DNA from: an uncultured Lachnospiraceae bacterium
GTDB lineage: Bacteria; Bacillota_A; Clostridia; Lachnospirales; Lachnospiraceae
DNA: 5,181 nucleotides
NCBI GenBank assembly: GCA_900555005.1
Contig: USJM01000139.1
Span: 1-5,181 of the forward strand
Direction of reading: 5' to 3'
The notes beneath the pieces are model-generated. The model saw only the letters and a list, made by a program, of their open reading frames with translations, was not told where the DNA came from and did no database searches. Position numbers and translations under genes: made by a program. Shown in pieces: positions 1 through 5,181 of this stretch (position 1 is its first letter; every line of letters starts with the position of its first letter).

Positions 1-250
1 CGTGATGGACAAGGTCCCGGCGGAGGAGCTGGTCAAGTCTTCCGATGGCAAGCTTGCGATCGTAGATGGAGACCCGGTCTTTGAGGATTCCTATGCAATT
101 GCCCTTCAGAAGGGAAATGACCAGATGAAGAGTGCAGTGAACGCGGTCATCGAAGAGCTCAAGAAGAGCGGAGAGATGGATCAGATCTTCGCATCTCATG
201 CAGACAGCACTGAGACAGAGGCGGAGACGGAAACTTCTACCGAGGCTTGA
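1..250 (+). CDS. Amino acid ABC transporter substrate-binding protein, C-terminal part
   Basis: This is the last 82 or so codons of an extracellular solute-binding protein (family 3 type), cut by the left edge of the window; the true start is upstream. The protein would capture a polar amino acid outside the membrane and pass it to the permease that follows. Visible family features are the segment DKVPAEELVK, the hinge-return strand with DPVFEDSYAIALQKGN, and the closing helix where EELKKSGEMDQIF ends the ligand-binding fold. A Glu/Thr-rich tail of about 15 residues (STETEAETETSTEA) follows the expected end of the fold, which is unusual because such linkers are normally at the N-terminus behind the lipobox. 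The stop is TGA at 248-250. The next gene is the permease, 103 bp downstream. The family is secure from sequence and context; the specific amino acid transported cannot be told from this fragment. Confidence 0.88.
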   Translation, partial: VMDKVPAEELVKSSDGKLAIVDGDPVFEDSYAIALQKGNDQMKSAVNAVIEELKKSGEMDQIFASHADSTETEAETETSTEA

Positions 251-285
251 GAAGACAGCCGCAGGTCGAAGGGGAAATGCATAGT

Positions 286-319
286 GGGCGGAACCTCCGT
301 GCAGACGGGGGCTCCGCCC
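286..319 (+). promoter_or_regulatory. Intercistronic hairpin between binding protein and permease genes
   Basis: A strong stem-loop is readable here: GGGCGGA (286-292) pairs with TCCGCCC (313-319), then one A.C mismatch, then CCTCCGT (294-300) pairs with ACGGGGG (305-311, one G.T), around a GCAG loop. No T-run follows (the next bases are TTGTGGCG), so it is not a standard intrinsic terminator. In binding-protein operons such hairpins often protect the upstream message from 3' exonucleases or partly terminate, giving more binding protein than permease. That role is inferred from position; the pairing itself is seen directly. Confidence 0.6.
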
Positions 320-353
320 TTGTGGCGCATACAGGACAGGAGAAAATTGAAAC

Positions 354-1061
354 ATGAACTGGCTGAAGAGTATCGGTGAGGCTTTCTACAATGCGTGGGT
401 ACCCGAAAAGCGCTATCTGGCGTATCTGTCCGGGCTGCGCATGACCCTTCTGATTTCACTGTTTGCAGTGATCCTCGGAATTCTGATTGGAATCCTGATC
501 GCGGTAACGAGGGTATCATCAAGACATACGAAAAGTCCGGTGGTAAAGTTCCTGAACAAGCTTGCGGTCCTGTATGTGACAGTGATCCGCGGCACACCGA
601 TGATCGTTCAGATTCTGATCATCTATAATCTGATCTTTACCTCCCCGAATACAAATCCCGTGATCGTAGGTGCCGTATGCTGCGGGATCAACTCGGGGGC
701 ATATGTCGCGGAGATCATCCGGGCAGGCATCGAGTCAATTCCAATCGGTCAGATGGAAGCCGGCCGGTCACTTGGAATGCCGTACCGAATGACGATGACG
801 ACAATCATCCTTCCGCAGGCGATCCGAAATATCCTTCCGGCGCTCGGCAATGAGTTTATATCTCTGATCAAGGAAACCTCCGTTATTTCCATCATTGCGG
901 TCAACGATCTGACGAAGATGGCCGGCTATGTGGGATCCCGCACCTGGGATGTCATCCCGCCCTATGTGATCGCGGCTCTGTTCTACCTGGCGATGACGCT
1001 CGGGCTGAGCAAGATTCTCAGTATGGTGGAACATCGAATGGAAAAAGGAACCAGAAAGTGA
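354..1061 (+). CDS. Polar amino acid ABC transporter permease (HisM/GlnP type)
   Basis: This is the membrane-spanning subunit of the amino acid importer, probably working as a homodimer with the neighbouring ATPase. It is 235 residues, the usual length. A hydrophobic segment at about 30-51 begins the conserved transmembrane core; others lie near 70-95, 102-122, 150-180 and 201-222. The family motif VTVIRGTPMIVQ is at 75-86. The cytoplasmic EAA loop that docks on the ATPase is at about 133-154 (QMEAGRSLGMPYR, then IILPQAIRNILPALGNE continuing it). ATG 354 is chosen because AGGAGA (338-343) lies 10 nt upstream and the start fits the family N-terminus. The stop TGA (1059-1061) is 8 bp from the ATPase start, so translation is probably coupled. 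The frame is intact throughout. Substrate (for example cystine, glutamine or histidine) cannot be assigned from the sequence. Confidence 0.95.
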   Translation: MNWLKSIGEAFYNAWVPEKRYLAYLSGLRMTLLISLFAVILGILIGILIAVTRVSSRHTKSPVVKFLNKLAVLYVTVIRGTPMIVQILIIYNLIFTSPNTNPVIVGAVCCGINSGAYVAEIIRAGIESIPIGQMEAGRSLGMPYRMTMTTIILPQAIRNILPALGNEFISLIKETSVISIIAVNDLTKMAGYVGSRTWDVIPPYVIAALFYLAMTLGLSKILSMVEHRMEKGTRK

Positions 1062-1069
1062 GGCGCGCT

Positions 1070-1800
1070 ATGAGCAGCATGATCGAAACGGTGAATCTGA
1101 AGAAGACGTTCGGCGACCATGAGGTCCTGCGCGGCATCAGCCAGCACATTGAAAAGGGCGAGAAGGTCGTCATCATCGGCCCGTCGGCTCCGGGAAGTCG
1201 ACATTTTTACGGTGCCTGAATCTGCTGGAAGAACCGACCTCCGGGGATGTCATTTTCGAGGGAAAGAAGATCAACGCGCCAAGGGTTGATATTGACCAAG
1301 TCCGGCAGCGGATGGGGATGGTCTTTCAGCAGTTCAATCTGTTTCCGATGAAGACCGTCCGGCAGAACATTACGCTGGCACCTGTCCGCCTGAAGAAAAT
1401 GACGCAGGAGGAAGCCGACGCACGGGCGGATGAGCTTTTAAAGCGGATCGGCCTGCCGGATAAGGCAGATGCCTATCCGGGGATGCTTTCCGGAGGACAG
1501 CAGCAGCGAATCGCAATTGCACGGGCGCTTGCCATGAACCCGGATCTGATGCTGTTCGATGAGCCGACGTCAGCCCTCGACCCGGAGATGGTCGGGGAGG
1601 TGCTGAGCATCATGAAGGAGCTTGCCGAGGACGGGATGACGATGGTCGTTGTCACGCATGAGATGGGTTTCGCCCGGGAGGTCGGCTCCAGAGTGCTGTT
1701 TATCGATGAGGGAATCGTTGCGGAGGAAAACACGCCGTACGAGTTTTTCACAAGCCCGCAGAACCCGAGACTCCGGGATTTCCTGTCAAAGGTATTATAA
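1070..1800 (+). pseudogene. Polar amino acid ABC transporter ATP-binding protein, frameshifted in Walker A
   Basis: This is the GlnQ/HisP-type ATPase that powers the importer from the cytoplasmic face. ATG 1070 follows a GAGG site overlapping the permease stop. The first frame runs MSSMIETVNLKKTFGDHE and on to IIGPS, then breaks: it reads [13 protein letters not shown] and stops at TGA 1217-1219. Adding one G at about 1186-1187 restores [20 protein letters not shown] and an open frame to TAA 1798-1800, giving 243 residues, the normal family length. In the restored numbering, Walker A is 37-45, the Q-loop Gln 87, the LSGGQ signature 140-144, Walker B LMLFDEP 160-166, the D-loop SALD 168-171 and the switch His 197. 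An open frame also begins at ATG 1312, but it lacks Walker A and is not a real start. Every other motif is intact, so a lost base in sequencing is more likely than decay; if the loss is real, the transporter has no working ATPase from this gene. Confidence 0.9.
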
Positions 1801-1810
1801 GAGTGTATGT

Positions 1811-1846
1811 ATGAGCGGAGCAGCTGCGGCGGCTTCGCTCATTTTT
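1811..1846 (+). terminator. Intrinsic terminator of the amino acid transporter operon
   Basis: ATGAGCGGAGC (1811-1821) pairs with GCTTCGCTCAT (1832-1842) over 11 bp with one G.T pair, and a short GC/GC inner pairing closes a TGCG loop. It is followed at once by TTTTT (1842-1846), the form of a Rho-independent terminator. It starts 10 bp after the ATPase stop and lies before the next promoter, so it separates the transporter operon from the cobalamin operon. Confidence 0.88.
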
Positions 1847-1884
1847 ATGAAGGCAGCGCGGAGGCGGCTTGATGATGCGCAAGC

Positions 1885-1913
1885 TTGTCAGCGGACGGAC
1901 TCATTGCTATAAT
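1885..1913 (+). promoter_or_regulatory. Housekeeping (sigma-A type) promoter for the cobalamin operon
   Basis: The -35 element TTGTCA (1885-1890) and the perfect -10 element TATAAT (1908-1913) are separated by exactly 17 bp. The bases TGC immediately before the -10 make an extended -10. Transcription should start near 1919-1921, leaving a leader of only about 24 nt before the cobU ATG at 1944. That leader contains the ribosome binding site AGGAG (1931-1935), 8 nt from the start. It is too short for a cobalamin riboswitch. Elements are seen directly; activity is inferred. Confidence 0.82.
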
Positions 1914-1943
1914 GACAGGATTATCAGGACAGGAGACGGCAGG

Positions 1944-2507
1944 ATGCTGGTGACGGTGACAGGCGGAAGCGGGAGCGGGAAAAGTGCATACGCAGAGCAG
2001 ACAGCCGTCCGGCTGGCAGAGGGAGGCCGGCTTCTGTACCTTGCCACGATGATGCGGACGGCGCCGGAGCACAGGAGCGAATCCGCAGGCACAGGGCACT
2101 GAGGAGTGGAAAAGGGTTCCTGACGATTGAGAAAACCGACAGACTTTGTGAGATCGACCCTGGCGTTCTTCAGGGGGCGACGGTTCTGCTGGAGGACCTG
2201 TCAAACCTGGCTGCGAATGTTTTTTTCGGATCAGGAGAGAAAGCAGTGGGACGGGCGGACCGGGAAGGTGCTTATGTGTCCTGTCTGCGGGATCTCGGAT
2301 ATCTGCGGAAGCAGGCGGATCATCTTGTTGTCGTGATGAATGAGGTGTTTGGGGACGGGTCCGCTATGAGGAGGGAACGATGCAGTATCTGCATCTGCTC
2401 GGGGCATTGAACAGCGCCGTGGCAAAGCAGGCGGATGCTGGTACGAGGTCGTGTACGGGATCCCCGTCCCTCTTCTGGGAGAAACATTGGCGGCTGCATC
2501 TGTTTGA
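1944..2507 (+). pseudogene. cobU: Adenosylcobinamide kinase / adenosylcobinamide-phosphate guanylyltransferase, three frameshifts
   Basis: CobU phosphorylates adenosylcobinamide and then transfers GMP to it, giving the AdoCbi-GDP used by CobS. ATG 1944 has AGGAG 8 nt upstream. The N-terminus MLVTVTGGSGSGKSAYAEQT holds the P-loop (residues 7-14). As read, the frame ends at TGA 2100-2102, but CobU continues in other frames: from about 2066 with QERIRRHRALRSGKGFLTIE (containing the RIxxHR region where the guanylylated His lies, about residue 50), then VLLEDLSNLAANVFF and LVVVMNEVFGDG; from about 2362 with RYEEGTMQYLHLLGALNSAV; and from about 2442 with YEVVYGIPVPLLGETLAAAS to TGA 2505-2507. Three single-base losses, near 2063, 2360 and 2440, explain everything and give 188 residues, the normal length. 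cobS starts 10 bp later. The intact protein sequence around each break favours sequencing errors over decay. The family assignment is firm; functional status is uncertain. Confidence 0.88.
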
Positions 2508-2517
2508 GATCAGGCAT

Positions 2518-3287
2518 ATGACGATAAAGAATCTGTATGAAAGTCTGGTCATTGCATTTTCCACCTATTCCAGCATTCCGATGCCGAAGGTGGACTGGAA
2601 TGACGAGAACATGAAGTATACCATCTGTTTCTTTCCGCTCATCGGTGCGGTGATCGGCGGCATTTCATGGCTCTTTGCCGCCCTCGCGGCGTCGCTTCGG
2701 ATCGGCGTGATTCTGAGATCGGCAGTACTGGTTCTGATCCCGCTGGCTGTGACGGGAGGCATCCATCTTGACGGGCTGCTCGATGCGGCGGATGCCCTGA
2801 GCTCCTGGAAGCCGCGTCAGGAGCGGCTGGCAATTATGAAGGACAGCCACTGTGGCGCGTTCGCGGTCATCTGGTGCTGTGCCTATTTCCTCGCCTCATT
2901 CGGGGTCTTCTCTGAAATGAAGACGTCCAGCCCATCCTGCATGGCACAGCTGCTTTTGACCTATATGACAGCGAGAGCCTACTCGGGACTGGCGCTTCTG
3001 ACATTTCCGAAGGCGAAACATACAGGCCTTCTGCGGACATTTTCAGACAAGGCGATGAATGACAGGGGGGCGCGGATCTTGACAGGAATGCTGGCGGTGC
3101 TGACAGCTCTGATGATTCTGACAGCTCCGGTCAGAGGCGTGATCTGTTCGCTGGCAGGGGCTGCCGGATTCTGGCTGTACAGAAGGCTGTCCGAAAGACA
3201 TTTGGCGGGATCACCGGCGACCTGGCGGGCTGTTTCCTCTGCCTGGAGGAGTTGTGTATGGCGGCTGTGATTGCACTGGTGGGATGA
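2518..3287 (+). CDS. cobS: Adenosylcobinamide-GDP ribazoletransferase (cobalamin synthase), frameshift near the 3' end
   Basis: CobS is an integral membrane enzyme that joins AdoCbi-GDP to alpha-ribazole (or its phosphate) to finish the cobalamin nucleotide loop. ATG 2518 begins MTIKNLYESLVIAFSTYSSIPMP, the typical CobS start; codons 2380-2517 in the same frame belong to the displaced cobU tail and should not be added. Motifs are TGGIHLDGLLDAADALSSW (79-97, with the likely metal/substrate Asp at 85, 89 and 92), RLAIMKDSHCGAFAV (103-117) and TARAYSGLALLTFPKA (151-166). Hydrophobic segments lie near 36-60, 64-80, 114-131, 142-162 and 188-220. As read, the frame turns to unrelated sequence after residue 228 and stops at TGA 3268-3270. 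One added T near 3201-3203 restores FGGITGDLAGCFLCLEEL and an end at TGA 3285-3287, giving 256 residues. The Shine-Dalgarno site is weak. The stop overlaps the next ATG. Confidence 0.9.
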
Positions 3288-3712
3288 AAGAGATGTATAT
3301 CATTACAGGCGGCGCATTCCAGGGAAAATGGAGCTATGCGCAGGAGCAGACTGGACTTCCGGCGGAGGCATTTGCGGACGGAGGAACAGCTGAATACGAA
3401 GAAATATTCCACGCAGAGGGCATTGTGAACTTCCACCTTTATGTGCGCCGCTATCTCTCGGGGCAGGAAGAGAAGGAGCTGGAAGTCTTTGCACAGAGAT
3501 TATATGAAGAAAACCCTGATCTTGTACTGGTGACGGATGAGGTTGGCTCGGGTATTGTACCCATGGATCCCGAGGAGAGGGTATACCGCGAGACGGTCGG
3601 GAGGACCTGTACATTCCTTGCGCGCCGCGCGCAGCGGGTTGATCGGGTTGTCTGCGGGATCGGGATGGTACTTCAGCTGAAACCGGATACGGACGGCGGG
3701 AAACAGGCCTGA
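3284..3712 (+). CDS. Small CobU-like P-loop protein
   Basis: This 142-residue protein resembles the ends of CobU with most of the middle missing. It opens with a nucleotide-binding loop, IITGGAFQGKWSYAQE (about 5-20), in which Trp replaces the Ser/Thr that normally follows the Walker A lysine. Its second half carries the CobU hallmark VTDEVGSGIVPMDPEERVYR (about 83-102) followed by ETVGR and VDRVVCGIG. The RIxxHR motif with the guanylylated His of true CobU is absent. ATG 3284 overlaps the restored cobS stop (ATGA), which suggests coupled translation; ATG 3293 is an alternative that would begin MYIITGG, closer to other CobU N-termini. The frame is intact. Similar second CobU-type genes occur beside cobS in Clostridia and are usually labelled cobinamide kinases, but the role is not established here. 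It could be a partial-activity kinase, a partner of CobU, or a regulator. Confidence 0.78.
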   Translation: MKEMYIITGGAFQGKWSYAQEQTGLPAEAFADGGTAEYEEIFHAEGIVNFHLYVRRYLSGQEEKELEVFAQRLYEENPDLVLVTDEVGSGIVPMDPEERVYRETVGRTCTFLARRAQRVDRVVCGIGMVLQLKPDTDGGKQA

Positions 3713-3829
3713 GGAGAAAAAACGAACCAGGATCACGGAGAACAGACATGACTTTCAGGGCAGCGGCCCGGGGAACATGCCGGCAGGAGCCGGTGCGGCC
3801 TGAGGCTGCTGGATGCTGGAAGGACAGAG
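3713..3829 (+). other. Gap inside the cobalamin operon with a possible RNA fold and a tiny ORF
   Basis: This gap is long compared with the other junctions in the operon. It contains a possible folded RNA at 3761-3808: CAGC/GCTG outer pairs, GGCC (3765-3768) with GGCC (3797-3800), and GCCGGC (3779-3784) with GCCGGT (3789-3794) around an AGGA loop. There is no T-run, so it is not an intrinsic terminator. A 36-codon ORF starts at ATG 3748 with GGAG 7 nt upstream and ends at TAA 3856-3858, overlapping the phosphatase start; its product is Arg/Glu/Gly-rich and matches nothing I know. No promoter or riboswitch core is recognised. Confidence 0.35.
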
Positions 3830-4489
3830 ATGAGGAGCGAGATGGCGGAGGAGATTAAAGTCTGCCTTGTGCGGCATGGAAAGACAGAGGGAAATGTCCG
3901 GAGGGGCTATATCGGCTGTCGGACAGATGAGGATCTGTGTGAGGAAGGACGAAAGGAGCTTGAGATCTATAAAAGCAAGGGCAGGTATCCGGCTGCGGAG
4001 CGACTTTACAGGAGTCCGATGAAGCGCTGTCTCCAGACAGCAGAGATCATCTGGCCCGAACTTCTGAGACCGGAGACATGCAGGGTGGTGGAGGATTTCC
4101 GCGAGTGCGATTTTGGGGCGTTTGATGGAAAGAGCTATGCAGAGCTGAACGGCGTGCCGGATTATCAGCACTGGGTCGACTCTGACGGGATGGGGGCATT
4201 TCCAGGCGGAGAGGATCCGAAGGATTTCAGAAGACGGACGTCAGACGCATTTCTCGCGGTGGCAGAGGAACTGTTTGCAGACGGCATCCGGAACGCTGCC
4301 TTTGCCGTCCATGGAGGAACCATCATGAGTGTGATGGCTGCCTTCGGGGACCCGGAGAGAAGTTATTATGACTGGCATGTCTGGAACGGGGACGGTTTTC
4401 TGGTAACCATGTCGGAACAAGACTGGAGGAAGGCGCATCGCTTCAGGAAGATCGAGCGGCTTCTTCCCGTGGAGGACACAGAGGGATGA
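3830..4489 (+). CDS. cobC: Histidine phosphatase family protein, probable alpha-ribazole phosphatase
   Basis: This 219-residue protein belongs to the phosphoglycerate-mutase-like histidine phosphatases. The catalytic RHG motif is LVRHGKTEGN with His 16; the phosphate-pocket Arg is in SPMKRCLQTAEI (Arg 66); the proton-donor region is DFRECDFGAFDG (Glu 92); and the second catalytic His is in AVHGGT (His 161). Beside cobU and cobS the best role is removal of the 5'-phosphate from alpha-ribazole phosphate or from cobalamin phosphate, the CobC step, but the fold is shared with many other phosphatases, so the symbol rests on context. ATG 3830 has GGAAGG about 9 nt upstream; ATG 3842 (preceded by AGGAG) is an equally possible start and would leave His at position 12. 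The stop TGA overlaps the ruvA ATG. The frame is intact with no odd features. Confidence 0.85.
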   Translation: MRSEMAEEIKVCLVRHGKTEGNVRRGYIGCRTDEDLCEEGRKELEIYKSKGRYPAAERLYRSPMKRCLQTAEIIWPELLRPETCRVVEDFRECDFGAFDGKSYAELNGVPDYQHWVDSDGMGAFPGGEDPKDFRRRTSDAFLAVAEELFADGIRNAAFAVHGGTIMSVMAAFGDPERSYYDWHVWNGDGFLVTMSEQDWRKAHRFRKIERLLPVEDTEG

Positions 4490-5094
4490 TATCATATCTG
4501 AAGGGAGAGCTGGCCGGTGCCGGAGAGGGTATAGCTGTTGTCGATGTAGGCGGGATGGGATTCAGGGTCTTCATCACAGACCGTGATCAGGCAGATCTTC
4601 CGGCTGTCGGCGATCCGGTTCAGCTCTATACCTATCTGTCCGTCCGGGAAGATGCGATCTGGCTGTATGGGTTTCTGTCGGAGGAGGACCGGCAGGTCTT
4701 CCGCCAGCTTCTGACAGTATCCGGGGTTGGCCCGAAGGCAGCGCTTGGTATTCTGTCCGCTCTTTCTGCCAATGATCTGCGGTTTGCTGTTTTCTCGGAC
4801 GATGTCAAGGCCATTTCAAAGGCGCCGGGCGTCGGACTGAAAACGGCAAAGAAACTGATTCTGGAACTCAAGGACAGGCTGAAGCTGGAGGATGCGATTC
4901 CGGGAGGCGGAAACCCGGACGAAGAAGCCGGCTCCCACGCGCAGGATACGGATGTGACGGAGGCAGTGGAGGCGCTTGTGACGCTGGGGTATTCCAGCTC
5001 GGAGGCTCTCCGCGCAGTGAAGCGGGTTAAAATGGCCGGGGACATGAAGACAGAGGATATCCTCGGCGAGGCACTGAAAGTGATAGGATTGTAA
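4486..5094 (+). CDS. ruvA: Holliday junction branch migration complex subunit RuvA
   Basis: RuvA binds four-way DNA junctions as a tetramer and loads the RuvB motor during recombinational repair. The 202-residue length is normal. The N-terminal OB-fold domain starts MISYLKGELAGAGEG and holds the acidic pin residues Glu 55 and Asp 56 in SVREDAIWLYGF, at the same positions as in E. coli. Two helix-hairpin-helix motifs follow: LLTVSGVGPKAALGILS (75-91) and ISKAPGVGLKTAKKLILEL (110-128). A Gly/Glu-rich linker (about 138-155) leads to the RuvB-binding domain III (156-202, with EALVTLGYSSSEALRAVK). ATG 4486 overlaps the phosphatase stop as ATGA, and GGAGG (4471-4475) lies 10 nt upstream. ruvB follows after one base. 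The gene is complete and intact. Confidence 0.98.
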   Translation: MISYLKGELAGAGEGIAVVDVGGMGFRVFITDRDQADLPAVGDPVQLYTYLSVREDAIWLYGFLSEEDRQVFRQLLTVSGVGPKAALGILSALSANDLRFAVFSDDVKAISKAPGVGLKTAKKLILELKDRLKLEDAIPGGGNPDEEAGSHAQDTDVTEAVEALVTLGYSSSEALRAVKRVKMAGDMKTEDILGEALKVIGL

Positions 5095-5095
5095 G

Positions 5096-5181
5096 ATGGC
5101 AAGAAGAATTACGACGACGGATGAGACGGAAGAGGATTCCAGGATCGAACCAAAGCTCAGGCCGCAGAGGCTGGACGAGTA
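5096..5181 (+). CDS. ruvB: Holliday junction branch migration helicase RuvB, N-terminal fragment
   Basis: Only the first 28 codons and part of the next are in the window; the gene runs off the right edge. RuvB is the AAA+ ATPase ring that drives branch migration with RuvA. The start MARRITTTDETEEDSRIEP and the following LRPQRLDEY match the RuvB N-terminus, where an acidic stretch precedes the conserved LRPxxLxEY. ATG 5096 begins one base after the ruvA stop, with an AGGA-type site inside the ruvA end (about 5085-5088). The catalytic motifs lie outside the window. Confidence 0.95.
   Translation, partial: MARRITTTDETEEDSRIEPKLRPQRLDE

Noticed and set aside
196..597. Open frame on the - strand across the binding protein end and permease start
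   Set aside because: No recognised domain, and it covers two real coding ends and a hairpin on the + strand.
1312..1800. Stand-alone 162-residue ATPase starting at ATG 1312
   Set aside because: It would lack Walker A, and the coding sequence upstream in the same frame (back to about 1188) clearly matches the family; it is the downstream part of a frameshifted gene.
1801..1943. Cobalamin riboswitch before cobU
   Set aside because: The space is filled by an intrinsic terminator and a promoter; no B12-box-like core was seen, and the leader after the predicted start is only about 24 nt.
1181..3210. Programmed -1 ribosomal frameshifting as the explanation for the broken genes
   Set aside because: No slippery heptamer of the X XXY YYZ kind is present at the five sites, and three such events in one cobU would be implausible.
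3303..3749. Long open frame on the - strand opposite the CobU-like gene (148 codons)
   Set aside because: It is Pro/Arg/Ser-rich with no recognisable motif, and lies antisense to a gene with clear CobU signatures; it is a by-product of GC-rich codon use.
3761..3808. Intrinsic terminator before the phosphatase gene
   Set aside because: The possible stem has bulges and is not followed by a T-run, so it lacks the terminator form.
4632..5102. Long open frame on the - strand opposite ruvA (156 codons)
   Set aside because: Ser-rich low-complexity translation without family features, fully antisense to an intact, well-conserved ruvA.

Overview
The window looks like a piece of chromosome from a Gram-positive Firmicute, most likely a moderately GC-rich member of the Clostridia (Lachnospiraceae-like). 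The evidence is the style of the nucleotide-loop cobalamin genes (two different CobU-type proteins flanking CobS, then a CobC-like phosphatase), the polar amino acid ABC transporter with separate binding protein, permease and ATPase, and purine-rich Shine-Dalgarno sites. The assignment is by recognition only; no database search was possible. All genes lie on the + strand, and I saw no mobile element, CRISPR array, rRNA or tRNA.

Region 1 (1-1850) is the end of an amino acid uptake operon: the C-terminus of the periplasmic-type solute-binding protein, an intergenic hairpin, a complete HisM/GlnP-type permease, and a GlnQ/HisP-type ATPase. The ATPase is broken as read by a one-base loss inside its Walker A motif. 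A strong intrinsic terminator (1811-1846) closes the operon.

Region 2 (1885-4489) opens with a near-consensus promoter (TTGTCA, 17 bp, extended TATAAT) about 25 nt ahead of cobU. It carries late cobalamin (vitamin B12) steps: cobU (activation of adenosylcobinamide), cobS (joining to alpha-ribazole), a second small CobU-like P-loop protein, and a CobC-like histidine phosphatase. No corrin-ring synthesis genes are present, so this window alone fits nucleotide-loop assembly or cobinamide salvage. As read, cobU has three single-base losses and cobS one near its 3' end. Conserved protein resumes in the next frame each time.

Region 3 (4486-5181) is ruvA and the first 28 codons of ruvB, the Holliday-junction branch-migration motor. 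ruvA overlaps the phosphatase gene by an ATGA, so ruvAB appears to be read from the cobalamin transcript.

The most notable points are the five one-base losses clustered between about 1186 and 3203, best explained as sequencing or assembly errors; the absence of a cobalamin riboswitch before cobU; the unusual second CobU-like protein; and the coupling of cobalamin genes to ruvAB. I found no convincing undescribed system.
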